Below are positions 33,401 through 44,380 of a DNA stretch of 64,000 nt, piece after piece (position 1 is the stretch's first letter; the number at the start of each line of letters is the position of its first letter). The notes beneath the pieces are model-generated. The model saw nothing but the letters and a program-made list of their open reading frames with translations, was not told where the DNA came from and did not search any database. The translations under genes and the position numbers were made by a program. The stretch is from Atherinomorus stipes (Eukaryota > Chordata > Actinopteri > Atheriniformes > Atherinidae). The DNA lies in assembly GCA_023101725.1 (NCBI GenBank), contig JALJCO010003962.1, forward strand, positions 1,223,001 through 1,287,000, read 5' to 3'.

Positions 33401-36400
33401 TGTGGCAAAGTCCGTCTCCTGTAAAAGCACCTAAAAAATCTGAATGCCGGGGGAGGGAGGATTTTAAAGAATGGTGGGATGTTTTTTGTTTGTTTGTTTG
33501 TTTTTAAATTTAAATTTAAAAACGTCATTCCGACCATAGAATGGAAAAAAATGTCGGAATGATGAGACGTTTTGCTATTTCGACTGTTGGGGATGTTGGA
33601 GTGGGGGAATGTTGGAATGGTGATTGCCTCCCACACCTTTCCTCCTCATCTCTCTTTCTCTGTCGGGCCTCCATTCTCGCATTTAACTACTGCTCACATC
33701 TTAATGGTGCGCCAAAATAAGCTAAATTGTCGCAGATTTAATGACGTGTGGAACGCAATGTGTAAGAAGATCCGATCTGCCTGCTTACACTACAGTCGCA
33801 TTGTCACAGATCTGATTGATATCAGATTTATTTCCACATATGAATGAGGCCTGTATCCGATCTAAACAGATCCGAATGCATGCATCTTTTTCCTGTTTAC
33901 ATGGTCAAAAAGCAGATCGGATCTGAGTCACATAAGAGCAAAAATTAGAATTGGGTCACATTTCACTGACAGTGTAAATAGGCCCTTGGGGGCTTTAAAT
34001 TAGGCAAATGGGCTTAAAACTTGGATTTTTCCTTTTTGATTTCTGAGATATTATAAGGAAGGAAATTTCCAAAAAAATAAATAAAGAAAAAATATTAAAT
34101 AAAATATAACTTTTTTCTTCTAGAGAAAAAGGAAAAATATCTGCCACACATATTGGGCGCTTTTCAGATATTATATGAGACTCTTATAGCGGTGGGGTTT
34201 TTCATGAGTCATTTTTTAGGTGTGTCTTGTGGGGGTTGTGCTTCTCCCATGTGCTCTCATAACTGGGGGCTCCTTAATTTTAGGAGGGGGCCGACCCCTC
34301 TCTTTCCGATTCTTCTTTGATGTTCCCTGTTATGGGGGAACCAGGGGCCTCTATAGTGATTTTTGATGGGAAAGTAATTATTTTGAAAAAAAAGAAGAGA
34401 AAGGAGAAAATAAAAAATGGGGCCCTATACGGGGAAGATGTTGTATATTGTGAGATATTTTTTCACACATATGATAAAGTGTAAATTATATGATGGAAGA
34501 GAAAAGTAGATATAGAGAGAAAGAGAGAAAATATATTGGGGAAGATTAAAATTATTGGGAAGATAGGGGTGTGTGTATAACCAACAGAAAAAAAAAAACA
34601 TTGGGGGGAATTGTACGCAAATTATACGCAATCTATGAGGACTCATGTCATATTTACGCATTTGTCAGCTGTTCATGATGAGATGCACCTGCTTCGATCA
34701 ATAAAAAGATAGCCCTTTTCGGAAACCCATATTAAGCCCTGAATAAGTTGTTTGTGAAGAGACCCAACCAAACCCCATTAGTTCTAGAGAGCACCCCCTC
34801 TGTCCGGACTTTGTTATTTAACTATATAACACATCATTAAGACCCAACCGAACTATTTATTTAGGTGCTACTTTTCTCATATCCTCGGCAAAAAGAGCAT
34901 AATGGTAATCATAAAAAGCACTGGTGGGTGATGGAAGTGATTCAAAACTTGCAAACTCTAAGTGTAATATTTATAAGTGGTGAATACTTTTTATTTTGTG
35001 TTTCCTTTGGAGAATGGGGACTAGGGAATGAGAGAGTGGGACATTGTTTATTAAATTATATAAACAGTTTGAGGAATTACTTGTTGGTTTATTCTTTTGT
35101 GTCAGCATGTGCGTCCTCTTTGAGGAACAGATACCGTATGTCACACATTATGCCGATGATGTAATATATGGTGCCTTAGGAGAAGATTTATTAAAGATGT
35201 TGAATCCTTAAAATTTCCAAGAATTCCAGTGACAAGAGTAAAAAGATTTAAAGTTTTTGTGAGTATGGTGTATAGCGTATCTTGTTCAAGGTTCAGTTGA
35301 GTTTTTTAGGTGAACAATTATTATGTTAACAATATTCCTATTTTTCAGTCACCTAACCACCTTTTCACGGTTCTACTAGTTAGTATTAATGTGCAACGAT
35401 ATGACATATCAGGAATCCTCTTGGATGGTTTCGTTGGGGCTTTCTTTAGGCAAATAGTTAAGAATTAGCGTTATATATGGGATTATCTATGGGCAGTCGT
35501 CTACACCTAGTTGGCAAAATTTGGCTAGTTCCATAATGTAAAATAAACATTATAATAAGTGTTTTTCATTGGTGATAAGCAAATACATGTATTTAAATGG
35601 TTTTTCTTCTTAGATAGTCATATAGAAGTATAAATTAGATGAATATCAGGGTCCAAAAATAGCGTCCAAACTAAATCAATAATTTTAATGTGTATACCTA
35701 AACTCGTCTCCTGGTTTTGTTTTTATAGAGTCTGTTAGGAAGTTGATAGGTTGTGTTAGTAGAAAATGTTATTATGAAGAAATGAAAAGACGAAAGAGAG
35801 GTATTAAGACGGGGGTAGATGTAAGATGGGATATGGGGGTGAGTTTCCGTTAGGTCGTCGGGAAGAGAAAGAGAAGAGGCTTAATTTAAAAAAAAGGAGA
35901 AGGGCATTGTGTGTTTGGACTTCCTGCTCAGGTGTACTGTGAGATGCAGACTGATGGAGGCTGGACTGTGTTTCAGAGACGTAGTGGACCAGAACAATCC
36001 TTCAACAAAACCTGGGGGAGTATAAAAATGGTTTTGGAAACTTGACAAGTATGTAAATAACTTCATTATTGTAAACAATGCTGCAACTGTGTTATCCCAG
36101 AAATGTTACAAAGAAGCTGTTCAAAGCAATCCTTTGTGTTTTACAACCTGGCGATGCATTTTAAAAGGAATCTTAATTGTTGAACTTTTGGTGGAAACGG
36201 TGGAAAGATGGATGTAACTCCTTTTCTCTATGCTGTGTTGATTTCAGAGGACTACTGGCTCGGTCTGGAGAAGGTTTATTCTCTGACAAATGACAATTCT
36301 AAGCGTTGGACATTGAGGGTGGACCTGTGGGACCATGAAAACGGCTCTGTTTTTGCTGAATACAGAGACTTTAGTCTGGGAAATGAGGAAATGAATTACC

Positions 36401-36987
36401 CATTGCACGTTGGGAATTACAGTGGAAACGCAGGTACTGGTTTAAGGTTTGCTTTGATATGTCAAACTGACAATTGTGAACAGGAGTTATTTTCTTCCAT
36501 TAACATTTCTTCTCCCATCTGCTGTCAGTACATAATTAAAATGAAGTTAGTGTGCTTTGGAACAATACCTTTATCCTGTGTTTGGACGTGTTTCTGAGGA
36601 GCCCCCTAAAATCCTAGGATTCCCTAAAAGTGCTTTTAATTTTCTTCCATAGGTGACGCCATCCGTGGTGCCAATCCAGGAATTGACCAAAATGGCTTTG
36701 GCTTCAGCACCATTGATCGTGACAATGACGGCTGCTCTCCGTGTATGTTTGGTGACATTGAGCTACAGCAGTGTACCTCCTTGATGGGTGGTGGCTGGTG
36801 GTACAGCCAGTGTGGCCATGCCAGTCTAAATGGTGTCTGGCGTCCTTTTGGTGAACATATCCATCAGGTTTCAGGCCTTATTTGGCGCACTTGGAAACCT
36901 CCCATACCCTACTCAGCCCGGGCCTCTAGAATGATGATCAAGTCAAGTCCCAACGGGATGGTCTCTATGCGCACTTACAATGGCTAG
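30362..36987 (+). CDS. Fibrinogen-related-domain secreted protein, copy 2 (angiopoietin-like 5 type), about 271 aa, one frameshift
   Basis: Exons: 30362-30427 (signal peptide, MQHLLGTCGLILVFLCSC), 30569-30593 (RSVAEFSQ), 30680-30765 (DCTQIKTESP..APFK), 35932-36048 (VYCEMQTDGGWTVFQRR), 36248-36433 and 36653-36987 (stop TAG). Intron phases agree with copy 1. The protein is a signal peptide, a short linker and one fibrinogen C-terminal domain, without the coiled coil of classical angiopoietins. Features include GNYSGNAGDAIRG, DRDNDGCSPC and GGGWWYSQCGHASLNG. In the 35932-36048 exon, CCTGGGGGAG lacks one base relative to copy 1 (CCTGGGAGGAG), breaking the frame. The gap 30766-35931 is filled by nested transposons and a noise-like block. 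It could be a functional gene with a sequencing error or a recent pseudogene. Confidence 0.75.
31416..33146. mobile_element. Nested fold-back element, about 1.7 kb
   Basis: The ends GGGCCCAGTATTTCAAA and TTTGAAATACTGGGCCC are perfect inverted repeats of 17 bases. Several internal copies of AATCCAGATC and GGGTATTTCAAA lie near both ends. It sits inside the 30785-33984 element. The segment 31840-31990 resembles part of the hAT element at 13063-13818. No transposase frame is seen. Confidence 0.7.
32468..32522 (+). repeat. G-rich tract (possible G-quadruplex)
   Basis: Multiple runs of four or more G, including runs of seven or eight, occur within 55 bases on the + strand. G-quadruplex formation is inferred from composition only; homopolymer length may also be an assembly uncertainty. 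Confidence 0.5.
34085..35905. other. Anomalous block interrupting the intron before the fourth coding exon of copy 2
   Basis: Before this block the sequence tracks copy 1 (AGAGAAAATGGAACTAAATC) but with rising mismatch; after it, ATTGTGTGTTTGGACTTCCT resumes cleanly at 35906. Between, no family is recognisable, G/A homopolymers and GGGG runs abound, and dinucleotide texture differs from the flanks. It could be an unknown insertion or unpolished gap-fill. Confidence 0.45.
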
Positions 36988-37940
36988 GCTACAAAATCAT
37001 CATAAGTAGAATCACTTTCTGTGTGTGCTTCTATGGCACTGAAAAAACATAAATCTTTGAGAAGACTGTGGCCTATATGATACTGTACAATAGAATTTTG
37101 CAATTTGTTAAAAATAAATGGATGTTGGCTACTTTTCACATGATGAAGAGTCCTGTTTCCTGCTCTCTCTCTTTTTGGCCATCAATCATAAACAGTTCTG
37201 CCCACTTCTCTATTGCTGATGCATACATATACAAGCACACAGCTTTTTATAAAACCTTCATTTACTTCTCACACCCAGCTTTGGTTTGAAGAGACATCTA
37301 CTAACACAACTGTCTGGGCAAATTATGGAATCAGTGTCCTTTCTGATCACAATGGTGAAGATGTGACAGTACAATTAAAGGCAATGTTATGGATGCAGTG
37401 TAGAATATTTTCATGTCAGGTGTCTCTTACATTAAATTGATTTTATTAAAATTTTAAGGATCACTAACTCTAGACCTCTTGAGCCATGTATACACTCGTT
37501 CTCAAGATTTTTGTAATGTATGTTATTGCTGTTCACACTTGAGGATTTGAGTGACCCGATGAGTTTCAAGAAAAGATTTGAAAATAGTGTCGACAAGATG
37601 TAACTAAACTGTGGAGGATACAATGTTTTAGTTGGACACTCTGAAAGAGTTACAGATTATTGAAAATCTTGACAGAAAGACTCGAAACAAAAGTTGTTTA
37701 AGCAGAAGATGACTGATCAAATCTTTCTTGTCTTTTCCAAAAATCAGTCCACATTGTGAGTGTATAAGATATTAAATCTGTCCATTATGTAATAACACAA
37801 CTGATCCATCACTTTCTCCATCATCCATGTAACATGTCAGCTGGAAAATCTCAGATTAAGTTCACTTGGTAGCAGAAATATGTTTGTTCTTGTAACCATA
37901 TGTGGCAGTTGATGGTCCTGTCACTATGCCTCCGAGTGAT
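36988..37940. other. 3' flank of copy 2, paralogous in parts to copy 1; no gene
   Basis: Positions 37119-37235 and 37697-37890 match the 3' flank of copy 1. The intervening 460 bases are specific to this copy and unassigned. Confidence 0.5.
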
Positions 37941-38110
37941 CATGTGTCCTGGCTAGTTGGCCAAGCCCTTTGGCTGACTGGTTTGCACGCATGACTTTCG
38001 CCCGAGAGTCTGAGGATCGAATCGCACCTGGACCCTCCTCCACTCTGCCACTCATATAGACGGTGGGCCGAACGCGTTTTTCGTGTTGTTGATTGATCCC
38101 CATCGAGAGA
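37941..38110 (+). mobile_element. tRNA-derived SINE
   Basis: An A-box-like TGGCTAGTTGG (37950-37960) and a B-box-like GGATCGAATC (38014-38023) are spaced like a polymerase III internal promoter. The sequence between does not fold into a proper cloverleaf by eye, and non-tRNA sequence follows, so a SINE head is more likely than a tRNA gene. Confidence 0.55.
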
Positions 38111-39341
38111 GCACACAGTTTTTTGTGTGTGAGATTATACATTTATGTAAAAACTAAATCAATTTGTTGTCTCCTCAAATTTGATCATATATTGTTGAAA
38201 ACCTGTATTTTAATTACCACTATGCTCAGGCAAATGCTGAACAACTCTATCTGACGAACAAATCAGATTGCTACGTTTAGACGATTAGCCAATGGTAGAG
38301 GGCCATGGTAGGACCTCCAAAATGTAATCTGCAAATATTTTATATCGTAAAGAGATTATTCTTCTTATTATAATAACTTATTTTTGTGTCAAATCGAAGC
38401 ACTAAGAAGAATATATGGTGTATGTTAATCAGGGACATTAATAATGTTTGTGTATGAAGTTCGTGAAACCTCGGATCCCCTCTACAAACCATTTCAACTG
38501 CATAGAATAGCCACGTCATGTCCTTGTGTATTTTTCTAGGACAGAGAAAAGTTTCTGTCACAAATCAGAATTAATGTTTGTTTTTTTGTTTTTTTTGTAT
38601 GTTTTTTTTCTTTTTATTTATCATTATGAGATAGCAAGTAAGTTACATGATGACAGGAAACCAGATTACAGAATAAATGGTTCAAGCAGTGCTGTGAACT
38701 ACCGTGTCTCAGTTAAACAAATACAAAAAAGAGCAGGCATTTACTTCTTCCAATAAGACTAACACTTTATCTAAAATCCTGTGAATTCTTAACAATACAC
38801 TCGACTTCAAAATGATTAAATACAGAAATACTGCAGATACAATTTATAATATTTACTTCACCTTATTAAGAATATTTTTTTTATTAAATGTGTATAATAT
38901 TATGTAATTATTCATAATACACTCAATTGGATAGGTTACCAAGCATCTAGAGTGTAAAAGTGACCTGTTCAATAACCAAATAAAACTTCCATACCCTGCA
39001 GGTGATGAGTAATATCTGTTAAATCATTTCTGCATTTTATGTCATGTCCATTATTTATGCTAATCCATGTAAGTACCTTTTGCATGTATGGATGCAATAT
39101 AAAAATATGGAGTGCTGTGTGCACGTAACAAAACAGAAAATATTACACAGTTTTCAGCTGAAAGTTGGGCTACTTTTATCAGGACTTCTCTGGAGGGGGT
39201 CAGTCTGGACAGTTTGGAGAGTAAAGCTGCAGCTGAGGCAACTGATAAATGTGACAAACAGATCAGGTAACAGCTTTCTGTGTGTATTTTGTACTAGCGA
39301 TCAGACAGTGCTCTCCACAGCCTACAAGTTTATATATCACC
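38111..39341. other. AT-rich sequence without a gene
   Basis: Poly-T runs (about 38580-38615) and generic AT-rich DNA; no recognisable element ends. Confidence 0.4.
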
Positions 39342-39725
39342 ATGGCAACACGCACCCCCAGAGGAGCTGGTGTGCAAACAGTTACTTCGCAGGGCTCCAT
39401 CACTCATCTGGCAAAGTTTGGTGAAGGCGTGACAGGAAAATTCACTGACTCCAGCCGGAGTCAGTTAACTTCATCATTACAACCGTTCCCACCAGTCCTG
39501 ACTGAGACCTTCATCTCTCCGGGGGACTCTGCTGGAAACGGGAAGCGTGGATGTGCACAGCTCCAGCTCCATTTCCAGCACACGTTCTCTCCTTCTATGA
39601 CCCGTCGAGTACTGCTGGTGGGTCAGTACCAGCACTCCGGACTGCAGTCAAGCCGCCTCTCGCGGATCAGCGGCAAAGCCAAGCGGCGTTATTTTGGCTG
39701 TAACTCTGAAACTTGGCTGGCTTGA
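39342..39725 (+). other. Unrecognised open frame, 127 aa
   Basis: The ATG at 39342 is in a fair start context (ATCACCATGG). The frame opens MATRTPRGAGVQTVTSQGSI and is basic, rich in Ser, Thr and Gln, with no membrane segment or motif I know. Downstream, 39880-39945 (AAACCGGAATATTGACC and GGCATGTAAATGCAGTCA) resembles the terminus of a fish DNA transposon, so the frame may be transposon interior rather than a gene. Confidence 0.25.
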
Positions 39726-40582
39726 CCGCAGTGGCTCCGGATGGTTCATTATCCACCATCATCATGACGTTTTCTGTGTGTCGCCGTTTGGGTCAGGATA
39801 TTCCAGCTGATTTCAGTAACTGCGTATACAGGAGTAACCCTGTTCTGCTCACGCATGTAAACGTGTTATTCCTAATCTTTCAGAAACCGGAATATTGACC
39901 TTAACCCGAATTTTGGTGGCATGTAAATGCAGTCATTGTGAGAGCTTCCACTTTTGAGCACGAACCGAATCATAAACACATCAGAAACACTACCAACTAC
40001 AGGACAGCGACTCAGCTCATCGTGTCATGATTCAAGAATGAGAGGCAGGAAAGCGACGTTTGCACAAGCCAGAGAAACAAATAAAAAGCAACAAAAAAGT
40101 GCGCGTGTTGAACTCTCACTAGGAAACGTGTGGGTGTTCCCACCTGTGCAACGCCCAACATTAAGAGGCACTGTTGTCTTTGGTTTCGTCTGCTTTATAC
40201 TGATTGCTGCGTGTTTCAACATTGAAATAACCATCAAGTAAGTGTTGTTGTTTAGTTAAGACATAGATTGTTCCTTACCACAGTAGTATCTGCGTCCTCT
40301 CCGCCGCAGACCACAGCCTGTGAAGCCTGTCAGCTGCGTGGGTGAACTTCCTGTTTTGGAATTTTTCGCCGATGTCATTGGCAGATTCCAAGTCAGGTGA
40401 CACTGGAGCTAATTTCTGATTGGTTTGAAATATAGCACTTCTCCGCGTTTGCCTGATCCGCTTATTAAACAAATGTTTTTTTGTTTCTTTTGCTATGCTG
40501 AGTTTGGATTTTACCTGGAATATGTCCTGCTGACAGGACATCCAGACCTGCCTGATTGTGCAGATTATTTTGGCATCATTTA
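39726..40582. other. Unassigned; possible transposon terminus at 39880-39945
   Basis: A second short frame (40038-40241) opens MRGRKATFAQARE and ends in a hydrophobic stretch; I do not recognise it. No splice sites or paired terminal repeats were found. Confidence 0.3.
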
Positions 40583-42540
40583 CTTCAGTTCAGTTCAGTT
40601 CAGTTCAGTTTTATTATCAGACTCATGTCCATAAAAAAAGCAAACAGACAAACGTTCCTATAAAAGCTAAGAAATGCATATAAAATAACACACTAAAAAG
40701 AAATGTATACATATATATATATATATACATAAACACACCTACATATACATACATACTACATATATATATATACATACATATATACATATATATATACATA
40801 CATACATACATACATCAAAAATCACCTGGAAACGTACAGACATTTCATCCAGTGCATCCTCAGCCTGGATCCATGTCAAGAGAACAACTCTCAGAAGGAT
40901 CCGAGAGAGCTACAATGGGTGTATTCATGGGGACATCCAGGCGTTAGATAAACTTATAAATATAGTTCCTCACGAGTGCTTTAAAGTGTGCCCCAACTCC
41001 TTGACACTGACTTATCAGGCTAGCGCTCCCTCCTCTGGGGATCTGAAGCACTATCCTCATGGCATCATTATATGCAACTTGCAGCTTTCGCATTGAAGAT
41101 TTTTTATTAGATGACCACAAATGGGCCATGTAAAGTGGTGTACAATACGCCTTAAAAGCGACACCTTAACACCAACGGAACAAAAACTAAACTTACGTGC
41201 AACTAGTATTTGCCTGTGCATATAACTTACAACATTGTCTGTATATATCTCCATCACTCATCATCCTTTAGAGAATGACCAAGGTATTTAATTTGTTGGC
41301 AGACCTCAAGTCCTGCATTAGAAAGTTTAAAATCTGGGAATTTCAGCCACTTATCCTGTTTGGTTCTGCATATTAACACAGCACTCTTACTGGCATTATA
41401 CTTTATGTCAAATTGCAAACCATATTCTGTACATATATGAAGAAGTTGCTGCAGCCTTTTCCACTTGGACTGAAAATGACAAGATCATCTGCATACATTA
41501 GATGGTTCACCAACAGACCCCCAACCAGACAGCCAGTTTTACAAGCGTTTAGACGCATAGACAGCTCATTTACATAGAGATTAAATAAAACAGGTGACAA
41601 GATCCCATCCTGCCTGACGCCGTTTGACACTCTAAAAAGGGTAGATATACTACCCCCATTTAACATGCATTTTCTGGTGTGCATACCAGTAGGCAAGAAC
41701 CCTCACAATGTACCCAGGCACTCCCTGTTGTTTTAGCTTAATAAATAGCTTTTTATGATTTACTCGATCAAAAGCTTTAGAAGCATCAATGAATCACATA
41801 AGTACAGATGAGTTTTTAGCCTTATACAGATTTACCATTTCTTTGAGCATACACACACATGTCAGAGCCATGCTTTGATTTAAAACCAAACTGATTATCA
41901 AGAGAAGTGACATACTCACTAACTCTATCAAGCAGGATTCTTTCAATGACCTTGGATATGACACTAGCTAATGCTATGGGTCTATAATTATCCATGGAAC
42001 TAACTTTTCCAGCTTTATTTTTAAAATTGGAACAAGCAAGATGGACATCATTGAGTCTGGTATCACACCATGGGTCATACAACCAGTGAAGATGAGCGAT
42101 AAAGAGGAGCAAGCCGTGGACTAGCGTATTTTAGATGCTCTGCAGTGATTAAATCCATGCCGCAAGCTTTGTTATTAGGCAATTTTTGTATAGCCTCATA
42201 TACTTGTTGTGTCTTGATATGTATTTGTTCATCACTCAGAACAAACTCTTCCTCATATACATCATATTTCATACAATTAAACAGGGAACTATAATGCTGT
42301 CTCCATAAAGCTGCAATATTATCTTCTCCAGAGATTCCTTCAACAGTACATGGTAGAGAAGGTCGACTACAATTAATGGCTCTCACTTCTTTCCAAAAAT
42401 CTGAGATATTATTACACATCATCTTGCCGGCCATGGCATCAGCTCTCATAACCTGCTCATTTTTAGATATAAATCGTACGGCATATTTAAACCGGGCATT
42501 GGTAAGTTTTTTATGCTCAAGCTCTGGGCCTTGCCTCGGT
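40583..42540 (-). mobile_element. LINE 3' part with broken reverse transcriptase, minus strand
   Basis: Minus-strand frames in order encode GRPRQGPELEHKKLTNARF.. (42536-42075), MDNYRPIALASVISKVIER.. (within 42112-41822), GVRQDGILSPVLFNLYVNEL with the catalytic YADD (within 41696-41403, YADD at about 41484-41495) and AHLWSSNKKSSMRKLQ (about 41126). These are successive parts of one jockey-type reverse transcriptase, separated by frameshifts and a deletion between about 41822 and 41696. The 3' end carries a (TTCAG)n tail (40584-40612) beyond a TA/TACA microsatellite (40695-40815). It is dead but catalytically recognisable. Confidence 0.85.
40695..40815. repeat. (TA)n/(TACA)n microsatellite
   Basis: Alternating TATATA and CATACATA units interrupt the 3' untranslated region of the LINE. 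Confidence 0.85.
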
Positions 42541-44380
42541 CGTCCAGCCAAGACGGACACCGCAACATGGCGGACACCGCAAACTGCAGCTCGGAAGCAC
42601 TTGCTCATTCGGCACTTGTTTCTAAACGATCAAGATCCAAACCAGAGATTTTTAGGACGATTGATGGCAAGGTGATAGTAGAGGATGAGCTACTTAACTT
42701 CCTTGCTGTGAAAATTAAGACTCTAAGTCAAGATGAAATTGTTTTGTTGGCAACGAGTACGTTTGACTCAGAAGGGATTGAGGCCTCCAAGAAAGTTTTG
42801 TTTCAGCTGTGTCCTGAAACTACGCAGCGTTGTGTTACTTATAAAGGGCAGCACAAAGATGCCAACAATATAAAACTTTGCCTTAAAGTACTGAACGAAT
42901 GTGGGGAGAATATCCCTCGTTTTGTGTCTTAGTACTTGGACGAGTTGCCTCCGGTGACATTTCCAGTTTGGATGTTTCCTGTTTACTTCGGAGAATGGGA
43001 GCACTATGCGCCGAAGTTGGTACGTTGAAACACATAACCCAGGTTCAGACGGATGTCTGTGAGCAAGTTCGTGCTGAAGCTGTGGAAATCGATCACCGGG
43101 TTACTACACTGGAGCATCGGGTTGGTGCAGCGGCTGGGAGGTCTATAGGGCCGGAGACTACCTCTTCCTCAATCTGTTTCCCACCGTCCCAGGGGATCAC
43201 CCTGTGAGGGCAAAATGGAAGTACGTGACGAGGAAAACAGCCTGGTTCCCGGAGCTGGCTCGGCTGACTCCAAGACGCCAAGGGAAGTGTCGGAGCGGAG
43301 CCTCGTACCAGAGCGCCGCAGGCACGAGGAGATCGTAGCCCCGGGCATTACTGGAGGGAAGTATATCAGGGAGGGATCCAGTTGCTTAGGGAGTCTGCCA
43401 CTGGCTCCCCACGCTGACTGAAGTCGTGAAAAAGGGCGGCTCGGAAGAAAAGGCAGTTTGTCGCTGCAGGCTCGGACGTGCGTACTGTTTCCACTGGACG
43501 TAACGGGAGGTCTGGTCCGACATCTATCATTTGGCACGGGAGCCGTAAGTACTATAAAAACTGTGAAGACTAAGTTAGTGAGTGTATTTGTGACAAGATT
43601 TTCCCCAGACCTGGATCCAGAGACCCTTGCTGCATACCTTTTTAAAAGCAAGTTAAACAGGGAGATCACCTGCCAGAAAATTGGACAGTGCACACAGCAG
43701 GGTTGGCTCATTTAAAGTCACTGCTGAGTGTGTAATGACGTCCAGTGAATAATGAATATTCCTGAGCTCTGGCCTGCGGGGGCTCTGGTCCGTCGATATT
43801 ATGAGCCACGCAAGGTTCATGCTGGTGGGTTAAATGTTGTGTCATCTGCAATGGAGGCAAATGACCCCACTGATGCCAATTCAGTATAAGAATGTCAGTC
43901 CGTGTTCTGTCTTATAACTGTCGTGGCCTGCGTTTGGGTCAGAGTGCAGGTGATAAGGTTAGACGTCTTGTTGTGGACAGTCTGCTCGCAGAATGTGACA
44001 TTTTATGTTTACAAGAGACATTTTTAGCTAAACAAGATTTGGAGAAACTGGACTACCTGTCTTGACGAAAATTTTTTGGGGTGGGAGAGTCTACAACTGA
44101 TCTCAGCAAAGCTATAGTCAGAGTAAGAATCAGGAGGAGTGGCTGTGCTTTGGAATAAAAAGTTTGATGCCTACCCAATAGAGCCAGTTAGACTAGATGT
44201 AGATTATGTATTGGCATAAAAAATACTCACAAACAACCAAAATTTTATTATCTTGAATGTGTACACACCATATGAGTCTCATGAGAATGAGGATGAATAT
44301 CTTAATAGGCTGACTTGTTTAAAATCAGGAAGTGAACTGAGCTGAAGGAGGGGATCTAAAGGTAATATTTTAGTCTAATG
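42541..44380 (+). mobile_element. Inverted LINE 5' part: ORF1 and start of the endonuclease, plus strand
   Basis: After a short leader, ORF1 starts at 42567 (MADTANCSSEALAHSALVSK) and is followed, with frameshifts, by a coiled-coil-like segment (about 42980-43110) and a possible RRM-like part, VSVFVTRFSPDLDPETLAAY (about 43562). The endonuclease starts at 43892 with MSVRVLSYNCRGLRLG and ..LCLQETF, including the catalytic-Asn and Glu motifs, then hits a stop at about 44063. In my memory of fish LINEs these belong to the same family as the reverse transcriptase on the minus strand at 40583-42540. Confidence 0.7.

Larger units (their letters stand above)
30785..33984. mobile_element. Inverted-repeat DNA element in an intron of copy 2, about 3.2 kb with a nested insert
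   Basis: The left end GGCTACATTTACACTGTCAG and right end CTGACAGTGTAAATAGGCC are inverted repeats, with further GATCGGAT pairs inside (about 30820 and 33915). Copy 1 of the gene has the uninterrupted site near 24092, confirming this is an insertion. The type is probably hAT-like, but I could not define a clean 8-bp duplication. Confidence 0.65.

Noticed and set aside
34425..35164. Short frames in the anomalous block
   Set aside because: No recognisable motifs, and the underlying sequence may be unreliable.
37941..38040. Possible tRNA gene
   Set aside because: A- and B-box-like motifs are present, but no cloverleaf with paired acceptor stem is evident and the sequence runs into non-tRNA DNA; a SINE is more likely.
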